Below, piece after piece: positions 25,536-34,564 of a DNA stretch of 35,138 nt (position 1 is its first letter; the number at the start of each line of letters is the position of its first letter). The notes beneath the pieces are model-generated. The model had not been told where the DNA came from and ran no database searches. It saw only the letters and a list, made by a program, of their open reading frames with translations. This DNA comes from JACOTV01 sp964445135 (GTDB lineage: Bacteria > Patescibacteriota > Microgenomatia > UBA1406 > GWC2-37-13): assembly GCA_964445135.1 (NCBI GenBank), contig CAYUJW010000004.1, positions 1 to 35,138 of the forward strand, in the 5' to 3' direction. The position numbers and the translations under genes are program-made.

Positions 25536-25541
25536 ATTATA
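25536..25541 (-). promoter_or_regulatory. -10 box of the transglutaminase-like gene
   Basis: Perfect TATAAT on the minus strand, 13 nt before the ATG at 25522. It overlaps the alternative ATG at 25537 and so argues for the downstream start. Confidence 0.5.
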
Positions 25542-25560
25542 TCCGATAAGTGTGCGGATA

Positions 25561-28440
25561 TTATTTTGAGGCAAATACGTAGCGAGCAGTGTGAGATGCG
25601 GTGGCTGACTTTAATCCTTCAATTGGACCCTGATAGATCACTGATCCCCCGGCATTTCCGCCGTCTGGTCCCATGTCGACAACGTACTGACTATTGCGGA
25701 TCACATCAAGATTATGCTCGATCACAATGACCGTATTTCCTTTTTTCACCAGCTCCTGGAGCGAAACCAAGAGCTTTTCAACATCATGAAAATGCAGCCC
25801 GGTGGTTGGCTCATCAAGAATGTATACGGTGCGACCGCGGTCACGTCGGGAAAGTTCGTTGGCGAGCTTGATGCGCTGTGCTTCACCACCTGACAAGGTA
25901 GGTGCCGCTTGTCCAAGCTCAATATATCCAAGTCCAACTTCCTTCAGAAACACCAATTTTTGATGAATTTGAAAATGATTCTCAAAAAAATCACAGGACT
26001 CTTCAACTGTCATGCGCAAAATGTCATAGATATTTTTTCCTTTATAGCGCACTTCAAGCGTTTCGCGATTATAACGATGGCCATCACACACATCGCAGGT
26101 GACATAGACGTCTGGTAAAAACTGCATTTCAATCTTGATGAGTCCAGCGCCTTGGCACTTTTCGCATCGGCCGCCTTTTACATTGAATGAAAATCTGCCT
26201 TTTGCATATCCGCGCGCCTTTGCCTCTTGGGTGCTTGCAAATAAGTCACGAATCACATCAAAAAATCCAACATATGTTGCTGGATTTGAGCGAGGAGTTC
26301 GCCCGATTGGCGATTGATCAACCAAATACACCCGATCGATATATTGAAACCCTTCTAATCGCTCAAGTGCACCCATTGATTCTGTATAGTAGCCATCAAT
26401 ATGGTATTTCAAAGATGGATAGAGCGTATCAACAATGAGTGTTGATTTGCCAGATCCTGAAACGCCCGTTATTGCGATGAGGTTACCCAAGGGGAGCGCG
26501 ACATCAACATTTTTTAAATTGTGCTCGCTGGCTTTTCGAATGACCAACTCCCCTTCTTTATTATCAGAAGGTGGCAAATCAGCGGTGATTTGTTTTTTGC
26601 CACTTAAGTATTGGCCAGTTAGGGACTTTGAAGACTTGATCATTTCGGCAACTGTTCCTTCAAAAATGACTTCGCCCCCATGCTTTCCCGCCTGTGGCCC
26701 AAGCTCAACAATATGATCAGCAGACTCAATTGTTTCCTGATCATGTTCTACGACGATCAAGGTATTTCCAAGCTCTTTGAGGTGTTTGAGGGTGGTAATA
26801 AGGGCCGAAACATCCTTTGGATGAAGTCCGATTGACGGCTCATCAAGCACATAGAGTACGCCCGTTAGGCCCGTTCCGATTTGTGAGGCAAGTCGAATGC
26901 GCTGCAACTCGCCGCCAGATAGGGATCTCGCCGATCGAGATATTGTCAAATAACCAAGACCAACATTTACTAAAAATGTCAAACGTGTACCGATTTCTTT
27001 GGTGATGGCGCGCGCCACCTCTTTTTCATAGTCGTTGAGAATGGTTGGGAGTTTGTCTGAAAAGTATGTAAGAATATCGACAATTGCCCAATCAGCAAAG
27101 TCGGCAATGCTATTTGTGCCAATGGTGACGGCGAGTATCTCGGGCTTTAGACGTTTCCCCAAACAGGTGTTGCAGATTTCTTCACGCACATATCGCTGAA
27201 TGTCGTGGCTTTCGGCTCCCGATTGATTGTCAAAAAATCGACGTTCGAGCTCATGAATAATGCCGTCGTACTTTTCATATATGACCGTTGCCTTCCCATG
27301 TCGATTGGTGCCCGGGACACGATATGTTTTTTTGGTGCCATACAACAATACTTTTAGCGTATCCTCTTCCATATCTTTTATAGCCTCATCCATGTTTATT
27401 CCCTCTTCTTTTGCCACTTCCTTCAGAAGTCGTATGTACCAAGTATCTTGAAAGAGAAGCTTATTAAAAGGTAATATCGCGCCTTCATGAATGGTGAGAT
27501 TTCGATTCAGAACAAGCTCGGGGTCAACTTTGTAGATTGTGCCAATTCCACGACATGTCTCGCAAGCGCCAAGCGGGGAATTAAAGGAAAACATTCTCGG
27601 CTCAAGCTCAGGAAGTGATAGATTACAATTTGGGCATGAGAAGCGCTCGGAAAACAAATGATCATCACTGTCTGTTTTGACAATGACCAAGCCACCGGCC
27701 AGGCTGAGCGACTGCTCGATGTCATTGGTCAGGCGCGACCTCAGATTCCCCACATACACCTCGTCTTTCAGGTTTGAATGAGAGACTTTAATTTCATCAA
27801 TCACTACTGCAATATCATGCTTATTCGTTTTAATAAGCCCTATGTCGCCTGACATGTCAAACGGTTTCCCGTCAACCATAATATTGGTAAATCCCTTAGC
27901 TTGTAAATTTTGAAAGAGGTCTCGAAACTCCCCTTTTTTCTGCCTGACAACGGGCGACAAGAGTCGCACAGTGTGTGGAGGAATTGGATCCGTGGCCACT
28001 TGTTTTTTAATCAGATCAAGTGAAAGCTCAACAATTTCGTCAATTGAGCGTTTGGATATTTCGATATGACAGTTTGGACAATGAGGGTGTCCGGCACGTG
28101 CAAACAGAAGTCGGAGATAATCGTAAATTTCGGTGATTGTACCAACCGTTGAGCGTGGATTGTGCGATGTAGTTTTTTGATCGATGGAAATGGCGGGCGA
28201 GAGACCTTCTATTGTGTCAACATCAGGCTTATCCATTATTCCCAAAAATTGACGCGCGTATGCGGAGAGCGATTCAACGTATCGCCGTTGTCCCTCAGCA
28301 TAAATGGTGTCAAATGCCAGCGATGACTTGCCGCTTCCTGAAACACCAGTCATCACCACAAGCTTGTCCTTGGGTATGGTGAGAGACACATTTTTCAGGT
28401 TGTGTTGTCGTGCGCCCTTGATAACGATACTATTTGCCAT
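25561..28440 (-). CDS. uvrA: UvrABC excinuclease subunit A
   Basis: 959 residues (E. coli 940). UvrA is the ABC-type ATPase that finds bulky DNA lesions and loads UvrB. First half: Walker A VMTGVSGSGKSSLAFDTIYA, the QRRYVESLSAYARQFLG block, a CPNC...C zinc module (HCPNCHIEIS), a second zinc finger CPNCNLSLPELEPRMFSFNS with CETCRG, signature SLSGGELQRIRLASQIG and VLDEPSIGLHP. Second half: ITGVSGSGKSTLIVDTLYP, CEKCQGAG and CDVCDG zinc finger, LSGGEAQRIKLANELS and ILDEPTTGLHFHD. All motifs are intact. It starts 10 nt after uvrB, so they form an operon. Confidence 0.98.
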   Translation of the reverse strand: MANSIVIKGARQHNLKNVSLTIPKDKLVVMTGVSGSGKSSLAFDTIYAEGQRRYVESLSAYARQFLGIMDKPDVDTIEGLSPAISIDQKTTSHNPRSTVGTITEIYDYLRLLFARAGHPHCPNCHIEISKRSIDEIVELSLDLIKKQVATDPIPPHTVRLLSPVVRQKKGEFRDLFQNLQAKGFTNIMVDGKPFDMSGDIGLIKTNKHDIAVVIDEIKVSHSNLKDEVYVGNLRSRLTNDIEQSLSLAGGLVIVKTDSDDHLFSERFSCPNCNLSLPELEPRMFSFNSPLGACETCRGIGTIYKVDPELVLNRNLTIHEGAILPFNKLLFQDTWYIRLLKEVAKEEGINMDEAIKDMEEDTLKVLLYGTKKTYRVPGTNRHGKATVIYEKYDGIIHELERRFFDNQSGAESHDIQRYVREEICNTCLGKRLKPEILAVTIGTNSIADFADWAIVDILTYFSDKLPTILNDYEKEVARAITKEIGTRLTFLVNVGLGYLTISRSARSLSGGELQRIRLASQIGTGLTGVLYVLDEPSIGLHPKDVSALITTLKHLKELGNTLIVVEHDQETIESADHIVELGPQAGKHGGEVIFEGTVAEMIKSSKSLTGQYLSGKKQITADLPPSDNKEGELVIRKASEHNLKNVDVALPLGNLIAITGVSGSGKSTLIVDTLYPSLKYHIDGYYTESMGALERLEGFQYIDRVYLVDQSPIGRTPRSNPATYVGFFDVIRDLFASTQEAKARGYAKGRFSFNVKGGRCEKCQGAGLIKIEMQFLPDVYVTCDVCDGHRYNRETLEVRYKGKNIYDILRMTVEESCDFFENHFQIHQKLVFLKEVGLGYIELGQAAPTLSGGEAQRIKLANELSRRDRGRTVYILDEPTTGLHFHDVEKLLVSLQELVKKGNTVIVIEHNLDVIRNSQYVVDMGPDGGNAGGSVIYQGPIEGLKSATASHTARYVFASK

Positions 28441-28450
28441 ATGTGCGTTG

Positions 28451-30526
28451 TTAGCTGGTGTGATCTTTTAATTCAATAACTTTATTCCGAATGGCAATTG
28501 CCACTTCAAAATTCAGTGCATCCGCTTGCTTCTTCATCTCCCGCTCAAGTTTTGCAATAGTCTTTTTTACGTCGTACGCAGTCATTGAGGTGGGTGTTAT
28601 GGCGCCAAGTGCGGTCGGCGTATACTCGGTGTTTAGTGCATCTGCCTTGGCTTGTTCGTACTCTGCATCAACTATTCCTTCTCGAATTGGCTTGAATATC
28701 GTTTTTGGATCAATTTTGTGCTCCTTATTATACGCTACTTGGAAAGCTCGGCGTCTATCAATTTCATCAATTGCTTCTTTCATCGATTTGGTAATTTTGT
28801 CAGCGTACAAGATGACCTCTCCCTCAACGTTACGCGCGGCTCGTCCCATCGTTTGAATGAGAGATGTTCTTGATCTCAGGAAGCCTTCACGATCAGCATC
28901 AAGTATGGCCACCAAATACACTTCTGGCAAATCAAGCCCCTCACGCAGCAAGTTGACGCCGATGAGCACATCATAGTTGCCTCGCCTCAGGTTCTCCAAG
29001 ATAGCCGAACGCTCAAGGGTCACAATATCCGAATGGAGGTATTCTGCCCGAACTGAGCGTTCTTTGAGGTATTCAGTCAAATCTTCCGCTGTTTTTTTGG
29101 TAAGCGTGGTGACGAGAATTTTCTGATTCTTTTTTGCGCGCTTTTCAACTTCGGCGATTAAGTCTTGTATTTCATCCTTTGCAGGGCGAATTTCAATCAT
29201 TGGGTCGGGGATGCCGGTTGGTCGGATCAACTGCTCCACTACTCCCTCATATTTTTCCTTCGTCATGGCTTCGCTCTTATGAGCCTCTTCATGAGCCTGC
29301 TCTAATTCCCATGGGTTTGGCGTTGCTGAAATATAAACAATATGTGGCGGATGGCGATAAAACTCATCAAAACGAAGTGGCCTATTATCAAATGCAGCGC
29401 GCATGCGGAATCCAAAATCAACCAGCATGTTTTTGCGTGCCGCGTCCCCGTTGTACATACCTCGAATTTGCGGCACTGTCATGTGTGATTCGTCGATAAA
29501 AACGATATAGTCCTTCCCGTAGGCATAATTAAAATAGTCAAGCAAACTGTTTGGTGAATCACCTGGTTTTCGGTCGTCAAAATAGCGCGAGTAGTTCTCA
29601 ATCCCATTTACATACCCCACTTCTTTGAGCATCTCAAGATCATAGTTTGTACGCCTTAGCAGCCGCTGAGCTTCGACAATTTTCCCTTTTGCCTCGTGCT
29701 CTGCCACTTCAAGCGCCAAATCGCTGCGGATTTTTTTCTCAACGCTTTCGATGACTGCGGGGTCAGTTAGATACTGCTTGGCAGGATAGATCACGAGAGG
29801 TGCGGCAGTTAGGTCGCCCGAGGCAATCACATTCAGCTCTTTGCCTGACAAGGGGTCAAACGTCACGATACGAACGATGCTCCCTGCTTCCTCATACACG
29901 CGGTATCCAATATCATCATATGCCGGATAAATATCCATATATTGTCCTCTGAGTCGAAACGTGCCGCGTTTAAACTCAAACTCTGAGCGATCATATAGTA
30001 GATCTACCAGGCGCGCGGCCATTGCTTTCCAATCAGCTGGATCCCCGATTTTTAAGGTAAGCGTGAATTTGCCGTGCTCAGCCGGCGCACCAATGTTATA
30101 GATACACGACACGGAGGCCACGACAATCACATCTTTTCGTGTCAAAATATTGGTCGTTGATTGGAGTCGCAGCTTGTCAATGACCTCATTGACCTCTGCC
30201 TCCTTTTCAATATAGGTGTCGGTTTGGGGAATGTACGCCTCTGGCTGATAATAATCGTAATATGAGACGTAATACGAAACGCCATTGTTGGGGAAAAAGT
30301 CTCGCATTTCCTGATACAGCTGGCCCGCTAGTGTCTTATTGTGCGAGATGATAAGCGCCGGCATTTGCAGCGTATTGATGACATTGGCCATCGTAAACGT
30401 CTTTCCGGAGCCGGTCACACCAACTAAAACCTGGTTTTTCAGGCCATGGGTAATACCAAAGGTAAGGCCTTTTATCGCATGAGGCTGATCGCCAGTTGGA
30501 GTGTAGGATGATTGGAGATCAAACAT
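28451..30526 (-). CDS. uvrB: UvrABC excinuclease subunit B
   Basis: 691 residues (E. coli 673). UvrB is the damage-verifying helicase-like subunit. Visible are YTPTGDQPHAIKGL, Walker A VLVGVTGSGKTFTMANVI, the lesion-clamping beta-hairpin YYVSYYDYYQPEAYIPQTDT, the helicase box DESHMTVPQIRGMY, the helicase C-terminal motif LREGLDLPEVYLVAILDADR with QTMGRAARN, and a terminal UVR motif (KLEREMKKQADALNFEVAIA) that binds UvrC. Everything expected is present. It leads the nucleotide-excision-repair gene run, followed by uvrA 10 nt on. No LexA-type box is evident in its promoter. Confidence 0.98.
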   Translation of the reverse strand: MFDLQSSYTPTGDQPHAIKGLTFGITHGLKNQVLVGVTGSGKTFTMANVINTLQMPALIISHNKTLAGQLYQEMRDFFPNNGVSYYVSYYDYYQPEAYIPQTDTYIEKEAEVNEVIDKLRLQSTTNILTRKDVIVVASVSCIYNIGAPAEHGKFTLTLKIGDPADWKAMAARLVDLLYDRSEFEFKRGTFRLRGQYMDIYPAYDDIGYRVYEEAGSIVRIVTFDPLSGKELNVIASGDLTAAPLVIYPAKQYLTDPAVIESVEKKIRSDLALEVAEHEAKGKIVEAQRLLRRTNYDLEMLKEVGYVNGIENYSRYFDDRKPGDSPNSLLDYFNYAYGKDYIVFIDESHMTVPQIRGMYNGDAARKNMLVDFGFRMRAAFDNRPLRFDEFYRHPPHIVYISATPNPWELEQAHEEAHKSEAMTKEKYEGVVEQLIRPTGIPDPMIEIRPAKDEIQDLIAEVEKRAKKNQKILVTTLTKKTAEDLTEYLKERSVRAEYLHSDIVTLERSAILENLRRGNYDVLIGVNLLREGLDLPEVYLVAILDADREGFLRSRTSLIQTMGRAARNVEGEVILYADKITKSMKEAIDEIDRRRAFQVAYNKEHKIDPKTIFKPIREGIVDAEYEQAKADALNTEYTPTALGAITPTSMTAYDVKKTIAKLEREMKKQADALNFEVAIAIRNKVIELKDHTS

Positions 30527-30538
30527 AAATTGGACATA

Positions 30539-30547
30539 AGTATATCA
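30539..30547 (-). promoter_or_regulatory. Extended -10 promoter of uvrB
   Basis: TGATATACT on the minus strand (TATACT at 30544-30539), 12 nt before the uvrB ATG. It lies in the 54-nt gap after the DedA-family gene. Confidence 0.5.
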
Positions 30548-30580
30548 TATAGCGTCAATGAGTTCACCCTACATGAGCTG

Positions 30581-31234
30581 CTATTGAATACTTATTGTTT
30601 TTTTCTCGCGATTTTCGGCCATGTGGTGAAGAACCCCTGGCAACATTGACAAAGCAATCACGATTCCGATAATGAGCAAGAGGTATTTATCCATGACTTC
30701 AGTTGGAATGAGTCGACCTAAGAAATACCCTAAAAGCGTCAAGCAAACACCCCATAAAAATGCTCCAATGACGTTATACATGACAAACGTTCGATAATGC
30801 ATATTCGCAATACCGGCAACAATAGGTGCAAATGTGCGAACAATTGGTACAAAACGCGCAAGAATGATCGTCTTTTTTCCATGACGCTCATAAAACGACT
30901 CAGCCTGCATCAGGTGTTCATGACGAAAAAGCATTGAATCTTTCTTTTGAAACAATCGTCTTCCAAATTTGTGTCCGGTGAAATACCCAACAGAGTCACC
31001 CAAAAACGCGCTGATAAAAAACCCAGCACACAGGATCCCAACGTTAAAATATCCAAGCGATGCGAGAAAGCCTGCAATAAACAACATGCTGTCGCCCGGC
31101 AAGAAGAATCCAAAAAAGAGTCCAGACTCGGCAAATGCGATTGCAAACATACCGGGGTAACCGATTGCGCGAATTAAATCTTCTGGGTGATGAAGGGCTT
31201 GTAAGAGCTGCTCAAATACATTCGCAATATTCAT
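30581..31234 (-). CDS. DedA/SNARE-associated family membrane protein
   Basis: 217 residues from the ATG at 31234, normal for the family. DedA proteins are polytopic inner-membrane proteins linked to lipid flipping, proton-dependent homeostasis and envelope integrity. Family hallmarks: AFAESGLFFGFFLPGDSMLF near residue 31 (acidic E and D in the re-entrant region), GDSVGYFTGHKFGRRLF, and ILARFVPIVRTFAPIVAGIA with the conserved Arg residues, then several helices. An ATG three codons upstream (31243) overlaps the TATAAT box (TATAATG) and is rejected as start. A longer frame reaching 31456 overlaps rsmI and is not supported. It is divergent from rsmI and lies 54 nt upstream of uvrB. Confidence 0.93.
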   Translation of the reverse strand: MNIANVFEQLLQALHHPEDLIRAIGYPGMFAIAFAESGLFFGFFLPGDSMLFIAGFLASLGYFNVGILCAGFFISAFLGDSVGYFTGHKFGRRLFQKKDSMLFRHEHLMQAESFYERHGKKTIILARFVPIVRTFAPIVAGIANMHYRTFVMYNVIGAFLWGVCLTLLGYFLGRLIPTEVMDKYLLLIIGIVIALSMLPGVLHHMAENREKKTISIQ

Positions 31235-31241
31235 ATGTGTC

Positions 31242-31247
31242 ATTATA
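31242..31247 (-). promoter_or_regulatory. -10 box of the DedA-family gene
   Basis: TATAAT on the minus strand, 7 nt before the ATG at 31234 and overlapping the rejected ATG at 31243. Confidence 0.5.
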
Positions 31248-31318
31248 CAGCACCATCTGCATAGTTTAGACAAATATATGTCTCGGCACCATTGCCCCAA
31301 TTCCGCTCTTATATACAC

Positions 31319-31324
31319 TATACT
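31319..31324 (+). promoter_or_regulatory. -10 box of rsmI
   Basis: TATACT, 16 nt before the rsmI ATG. An overlapping alternative TATACA sits at 31313-31318. It faces the divergent DedA promoter across ~70 nt. Confidence 0.45.
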
Positions 31325-31340
31325 TGTCAGTACATAAGAG

Positions 31341-32027
31341 ATGCTCACCGTTGTCGCCACCCCTATCGGAAACATGCAAGATATATCGTTTCGTGCGGGG
31401 CGAGCCATACTTGATGCCGAGTTCATTCTTGCCGAAGACACCCGCTCAGCTGGCATGCTTCGCGCAAAGCTTGCTGAAACATTTCAGCACCCCATACATC
31501 CGTCACAACAACTTGTCTCATATTATAAAGAGCGCGAATTTGAAAGGCTCCCTTATGTATTTGAATTGCTTGAAGCAGATCACCGTGTCATCTTGCTTTC
31601 TGAAAATGGCATGCCTTTGATCTCTGATCCGGGACACCTGTTGATTCAAAAAATGATAGCGCGTGACATGCATTTTGAGGTGATTCCCGGCCCCACAGCA
31701 CTCACTACCGCAATTGTTCATTCAGGTTTTGATCCAACGCGCTTTGCATTCATGGGATTTTTACCAAAAAAAGATTCTGAAATCGCAAAACAGCTGCGCC
31801 TGGCACACGATTCCCCACTGGGCTTAAGTTTTATATGGTACGAATCCCCCAACCGTATTCAAAAGACGCTTCGCGCGCTTGCTCAAATTGATCCGGAGGC
31901 CCAAGTTTGCGTGTGTCGAGAGTTGACAAAGAAGTTTGAAGAAGTGGTGCGAGGTGCCCCACTGGAGCTTGCGCAGCGTGAATACCGAGGAGAAATCACC
32001 CTTGTCGTATCATTTTCCACAAGCTAG
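31341..32027 (+). CDS. rsmI: 16S rRNA (cytidine-1402 2'-O)-methyltransferase
   Basis: 228 residues, shorter than E. coli RsmI (286) because the C-terminal extension is missing. RsmI 2'-O-methylates C1402 in the ribosomal P site using SAM. Tetrapyrrole-methylase fold motifs: VVATPIGNMQDISFRAGRAI at the N terminus, ILAEDTRSAGML, ILLSENGMPLISDPGHLLIQ (SDAGTPLISDPG is the usual form), VIPGPTALTTAIVHSGFDPT, FMGFLPKK, WYESPNRIQKTL and ELTKKFEEVVRG. The set is specific to RsmI rather than cobalamin enzymes. The membrane-protein gene begins 11 nt after its stop. Confidence 0.95.
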   Translation: MLTVVATPIGNMQDISFRAGRAILDAEFILAEDTRSAGMLRAKLAETFQHPIHPSQQLVSYYKEREFERLPYVFELLEADHRVILLSENGMPLISDPGHLLIQKMIARDMHFEVIPGPTALTTAIVHSGFDPTRFAFMGFLPKKDSEIAKQLRLAHDSPLGLSFIWYESPNRIQKTLRALAQIDPEAQVCVCRELTKKFEEVVRGAPLELAQREYRGEITLVVSFSTS

Positions 32028-32038
32028 CACTGCCCTCA

Positions 32039-33565
32039 ATGACTATGAAATACAAAAAATTGCTCTGCGCGCTGGGATCAGTTGTCGCCACATTTTTTGC
32101 AACGCAGCTTATCAATCCAACGAACTCCGACATTCCCCGACACTTGTTAAGCGGAAAAATCATCCTTGAATCCTTGCTGGCCGGTCATTACCCAAGTGAT
32201 GTGCTCTACACCAACGCATTTTCATACACGCATCCTGATTTTCCTTTTGTCAATCATCACTGGTTCAGTGCAGTGATATTTTACGCCGCATTTCAAGCTG
32301 GCTCCTGGCCATTATTACATGCATTGTTTTTACTCATATTTGCCATCAGTGTGTACCTGTCGCTTGAGATGGCGCAACGAACTGTCCCCATTCGCAATGT
32401 AGTCACCGCATTCGTCCTTTTGCTCCCCCTTCTTATTACGAGAACGGAAGTGCGTCCTGAAGTTTTCTCGTACGCCTTGACGGTACTTTTTATCTCAATA
32501 CTTGGCCACACAAGGCGCCTGACGACAAAGCATGTGGTGGCATTGGTGTTTCTGCAACTTTTCTGGGCAAATGTGCATATTTATTTTGTACTAGGGCTTG
32601 CCATCATTGCCCTATGGGGCGCGCAGCTTCACCACACGAAACCATTTATTTCTCTCAAATCAAAGCGCCACGGCACACTCCTTTTAGCGTCAATTGTCGC
32701 CTCATTATGTACGCCGCATGGCGTGGCTGGGTTGCTGTATCCATTTCGCATATTTCAAAATTACGGATACGAAATCGTCGAGAATAAATCGGTGTTTTTT
32801 CTGTGGAACTGGGGTATGCATGATCCGGTATATCTGCACATTGGGGTGCTTGCTGCCGTACTGTTTGTCACGTTTTTAGTTCGTCGAGGAGGTACCCATT
32901 GGCGTCTACATCTGGTCTCGTTGGTGTTTTCAGTTTGGGCAGTCTTTGGTGTTCGCAACATCCCCCTTGCGGCACTTGTCTCACTCCCCATCATGGCAGC
33001 AATCGTCTCGCATCTTGAAGGGCACTTGGCCACGCTTCTTCGCACATCACGAGCTCTCTCGGCAACAATACTTTTACTTTTTTCCCTGATCGGCATGTTG
33101 TTTATCCACCAATCAAGATGGAGTCAGGCTGAGCAAGCGCACCTTGGGGCACAAGACACATCGGCAGCCGACATGTTCATCGCCAAATATGTGAAAGGCG
33201 CGGTGTTTAATAACTATGACATTGGGAGCTATTTAGAATGGATCATTTATCCAACACCGGTATATGTTGATAATCGCCCGGAAGCATATCCAATCAGCTT
33301 TTTCGAAAAGTCATATAAGAATATGGATAGCCCAAGCGCATTCCAAAAACTTGATGACACGCATCATTTTTCATTTATCGTATTTCAGTATCGCGACTTG
33401 ACGCCTTGGAGTCAAAACTTCCTGCGACAAAAAACCGCCGACCCCGATTGGGTTGCAGTCTATGCAAATGAGCAAATTTTGGTGCTTGTTCGAAATACGA
33501 AAGAACATAAGTCGCTGATAAATACCTATCAAATCCCCCGTGAAGCCTTTCAGTTTGGGCCGTAG
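32039..33565 (+). CDS. Polytopic membrane protein, possibly GT-C-type
   Basis: 508 residues. About nine to eleven membrane helices fill residues 8-365, for example LHALFLLIFAISVYLSL, VVTAFVLLLPLLI, ALVFLQLFWANVHIYFVLGL and ATILLLFSLIGMLFI. A soluble C-terminal part follows (~370-508) with GAVFNNYDIGSYLEWIIYP and VYVDNRPEAYPISFF. An outer loop near the N terminus carries Asp, Arg and His residues (NSDIPRHLLSG) and HPDFPFVNHHWFS. This layout (acidic first loop, many helices, soluble tail) recalls GT-C glycosyltransferases that use lipid-linked sugars, but no decisive motif is visible, so the enzymatic role is a suggestion. It lies 11 nt after rsmI and is probably co-transcribed. Confidence 0.8.
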   Translation: MTMKYKKLLCALGSVVATFFATQLINPTNSDIPRHLLSGKIILESLLAGHYPSDVLYTNAFSYTHPDFPFVNHHWFSAVIFYAAFQAGSWPLLHALFLLIFAISVYLSLEMAQRTVPIRNVVTAFVLLLPLLITRTEVRPEVFSYALTVLFISILGHTRRLTTKHVVALVFLQLFWANVHIYFVLGLAIIALWGAQLHHTKPFISLKSKRHGTLLLASIVASLCTPHGVAGLLYPFRIFQNYGYEIVENKSVFFLWNWGMHDPVYLHIGVLAAVLFVTFLVRRGGTHWRLHLVSLVFSVWAVFGVRNIPLAALVSLPIMAAIVSHLEGHLATLLRTSRALSATILLLFSLIGMLFIHQSRWSQAEQAHLGAQDTSAADMFIAKYVKGAVFNNYDIGSYLEWIIYPTPVYVDNRPEAYPISFFEKSYKNMDSPSAFQKLDDTHHFSFIVFQYRDLTPWSQNFLRQKTADPDWVAVYANEQILVLVRNTKEHKSLINTYQIPREAFQFGP

Positions 33566-33591
33566 CAACAACATAAAAATACGGCTTGTAG

Positions 33592-33600
33592 TGATATACT
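33592..33600 (+). promoter_or_regulatory. Extended -10 promoter of dusB
   Basis: TGATATACT, 7 nt before the ATG at 33608. No -35 or ribosome binding site. Confidence 0.5.
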
Positions 33601-33607
33601 ATACGGT

Positions 33608-34564
33608 ATGAAGTTTGATTGGAAAAGCCTTCCCCATCCGTTTTTTGTACTTGCCCCCATGGAAGGGGCGACTGATACCTGTTTTCGTCAAATTGTAGGT
33701 GGCTGTGGAGCGCCTGATGTGTATATGAGTGAGTTTACCAGTGTTGATGGAATGTTCTCTCCCGGCCGCGTGGAAGTTGAGCAGCGGTTGCGCTATAGCG
33801 AACATGAACGACCGCTTGTCGCTCAAATCTGGGGGATCGACCCCGAACTTTTCTCGCGTGCAGCTGCCCATATTGTCAGCTTAGGGTTTGATGCCATAGA
33901 CATTAATATGGGGTGCCCGGAGCGATCAGTCGTCAAACGCGGCGCATGCTCCGCGCTTATTAAAAATCCAACCCTTGCCGCCCAAATCATTCAAGCCACA
34001 AAAGATGCGGCCGGGACGCTTCCTGTCAGCGTCAAGACTCGAATTGGATTTGATGAGATCGCAATTGACACCTGGATCGCACACATCCTTGCCCAACGCC
34101 CGGCCGCACTCACCGTCCATTTGCGAACGACTGCTGAAATGTCAGATGTCCCCGCGCACTGGGAGTGTGCAGATGAGATCCGAGCTCTGCGAGACAAGAT
34201 ATCCCCACAGACGATACTTATCGGCAATGGCGATGTAAAAAGTCGTGCAGAGGGCATTGAGAAGGCTACGCAATACGGATATGACGGCATCATGATTGGT
34301 CGAGGTATATTTCACAACCCCTATGTGTTTAACCCACATGTCAATTGGGCCGAGTGTACAAAACAGCAGCGACTCCAATTGCTGAAAAAACATGTCGACC
34401 TCTTCACACTCACTTGGGGCGATACCAAGCATTTTGCCACACTGAAGCGCTTTGTCAAAGTGTACACCAGCGGATTTGAAGGCTCAGCTGCCGTGCGTGA
34501 TGAGATGATGAAGACCGCAACGCTTGAAGAACTTTCACACATTATTCATCAACACCTTGAATGA
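33608..34564 (+). CDS. tRNA-dihydrouridine synthase
   Basis: 318 residues, DusB-like length. This FMN- and NADPH-dependent enzyme reduces specific uridines in tRNA D loops. TIM-barrel motifs: FVLAPMEGATDTCFRQIVG (FMN site) at residue ~14, MSEFTSVDGM, the catalytic Cys in DINMGCPERSVVKRGACSAL, VSVKTRIGFDE, ALTVHLRTTAEM (usually HxRT), IGNGDVKSRAEG and GYDGIMIGRGIFHNPYVF, then the C-terminal helical tRNA-binding domain (LKRFVKVYTSGFEGSAAVRD). Whether it is DusB proper or another bacterial Dus clade cannot be settled by eye. The last codons overlap the next start (ATGA), implying translational coupling. Confidence 0.94.
   Translation: MKFDWKSLPHPFFVLAPMEGATDTCFRQIVGGCGAPDVYMSEFTSVDGMFSPGRVEVEQRLRYSEHERPLVAQIWGIDPELFSRAAAHIVSLGFDAIDINMGCPERSVVKRGACSALIKNPTLAAQIIQATKDAAGTLPVSVKTRIGFDEIAIDTWIAHILAQRPAALTVHLRTTAEMSDVPAHWECADEIRALRDKISPQTILIGNGDVKSRAEGIEKATQYGYDGIMIGRGIFHNPYVFNPHVNWAECTKQQRLQLLKKHVDLFTLTWGDTKHFATLKRFVKVYTSGFEGSAAVRDEMMKTATLEELSHIIHQHLE

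Noticed and set aside
31235..31456. Longer N terminus for the DedA-family protein
   Set aside because: It would overlap the divergent rsmI gene and its promoter and adds residues foreign to the family.
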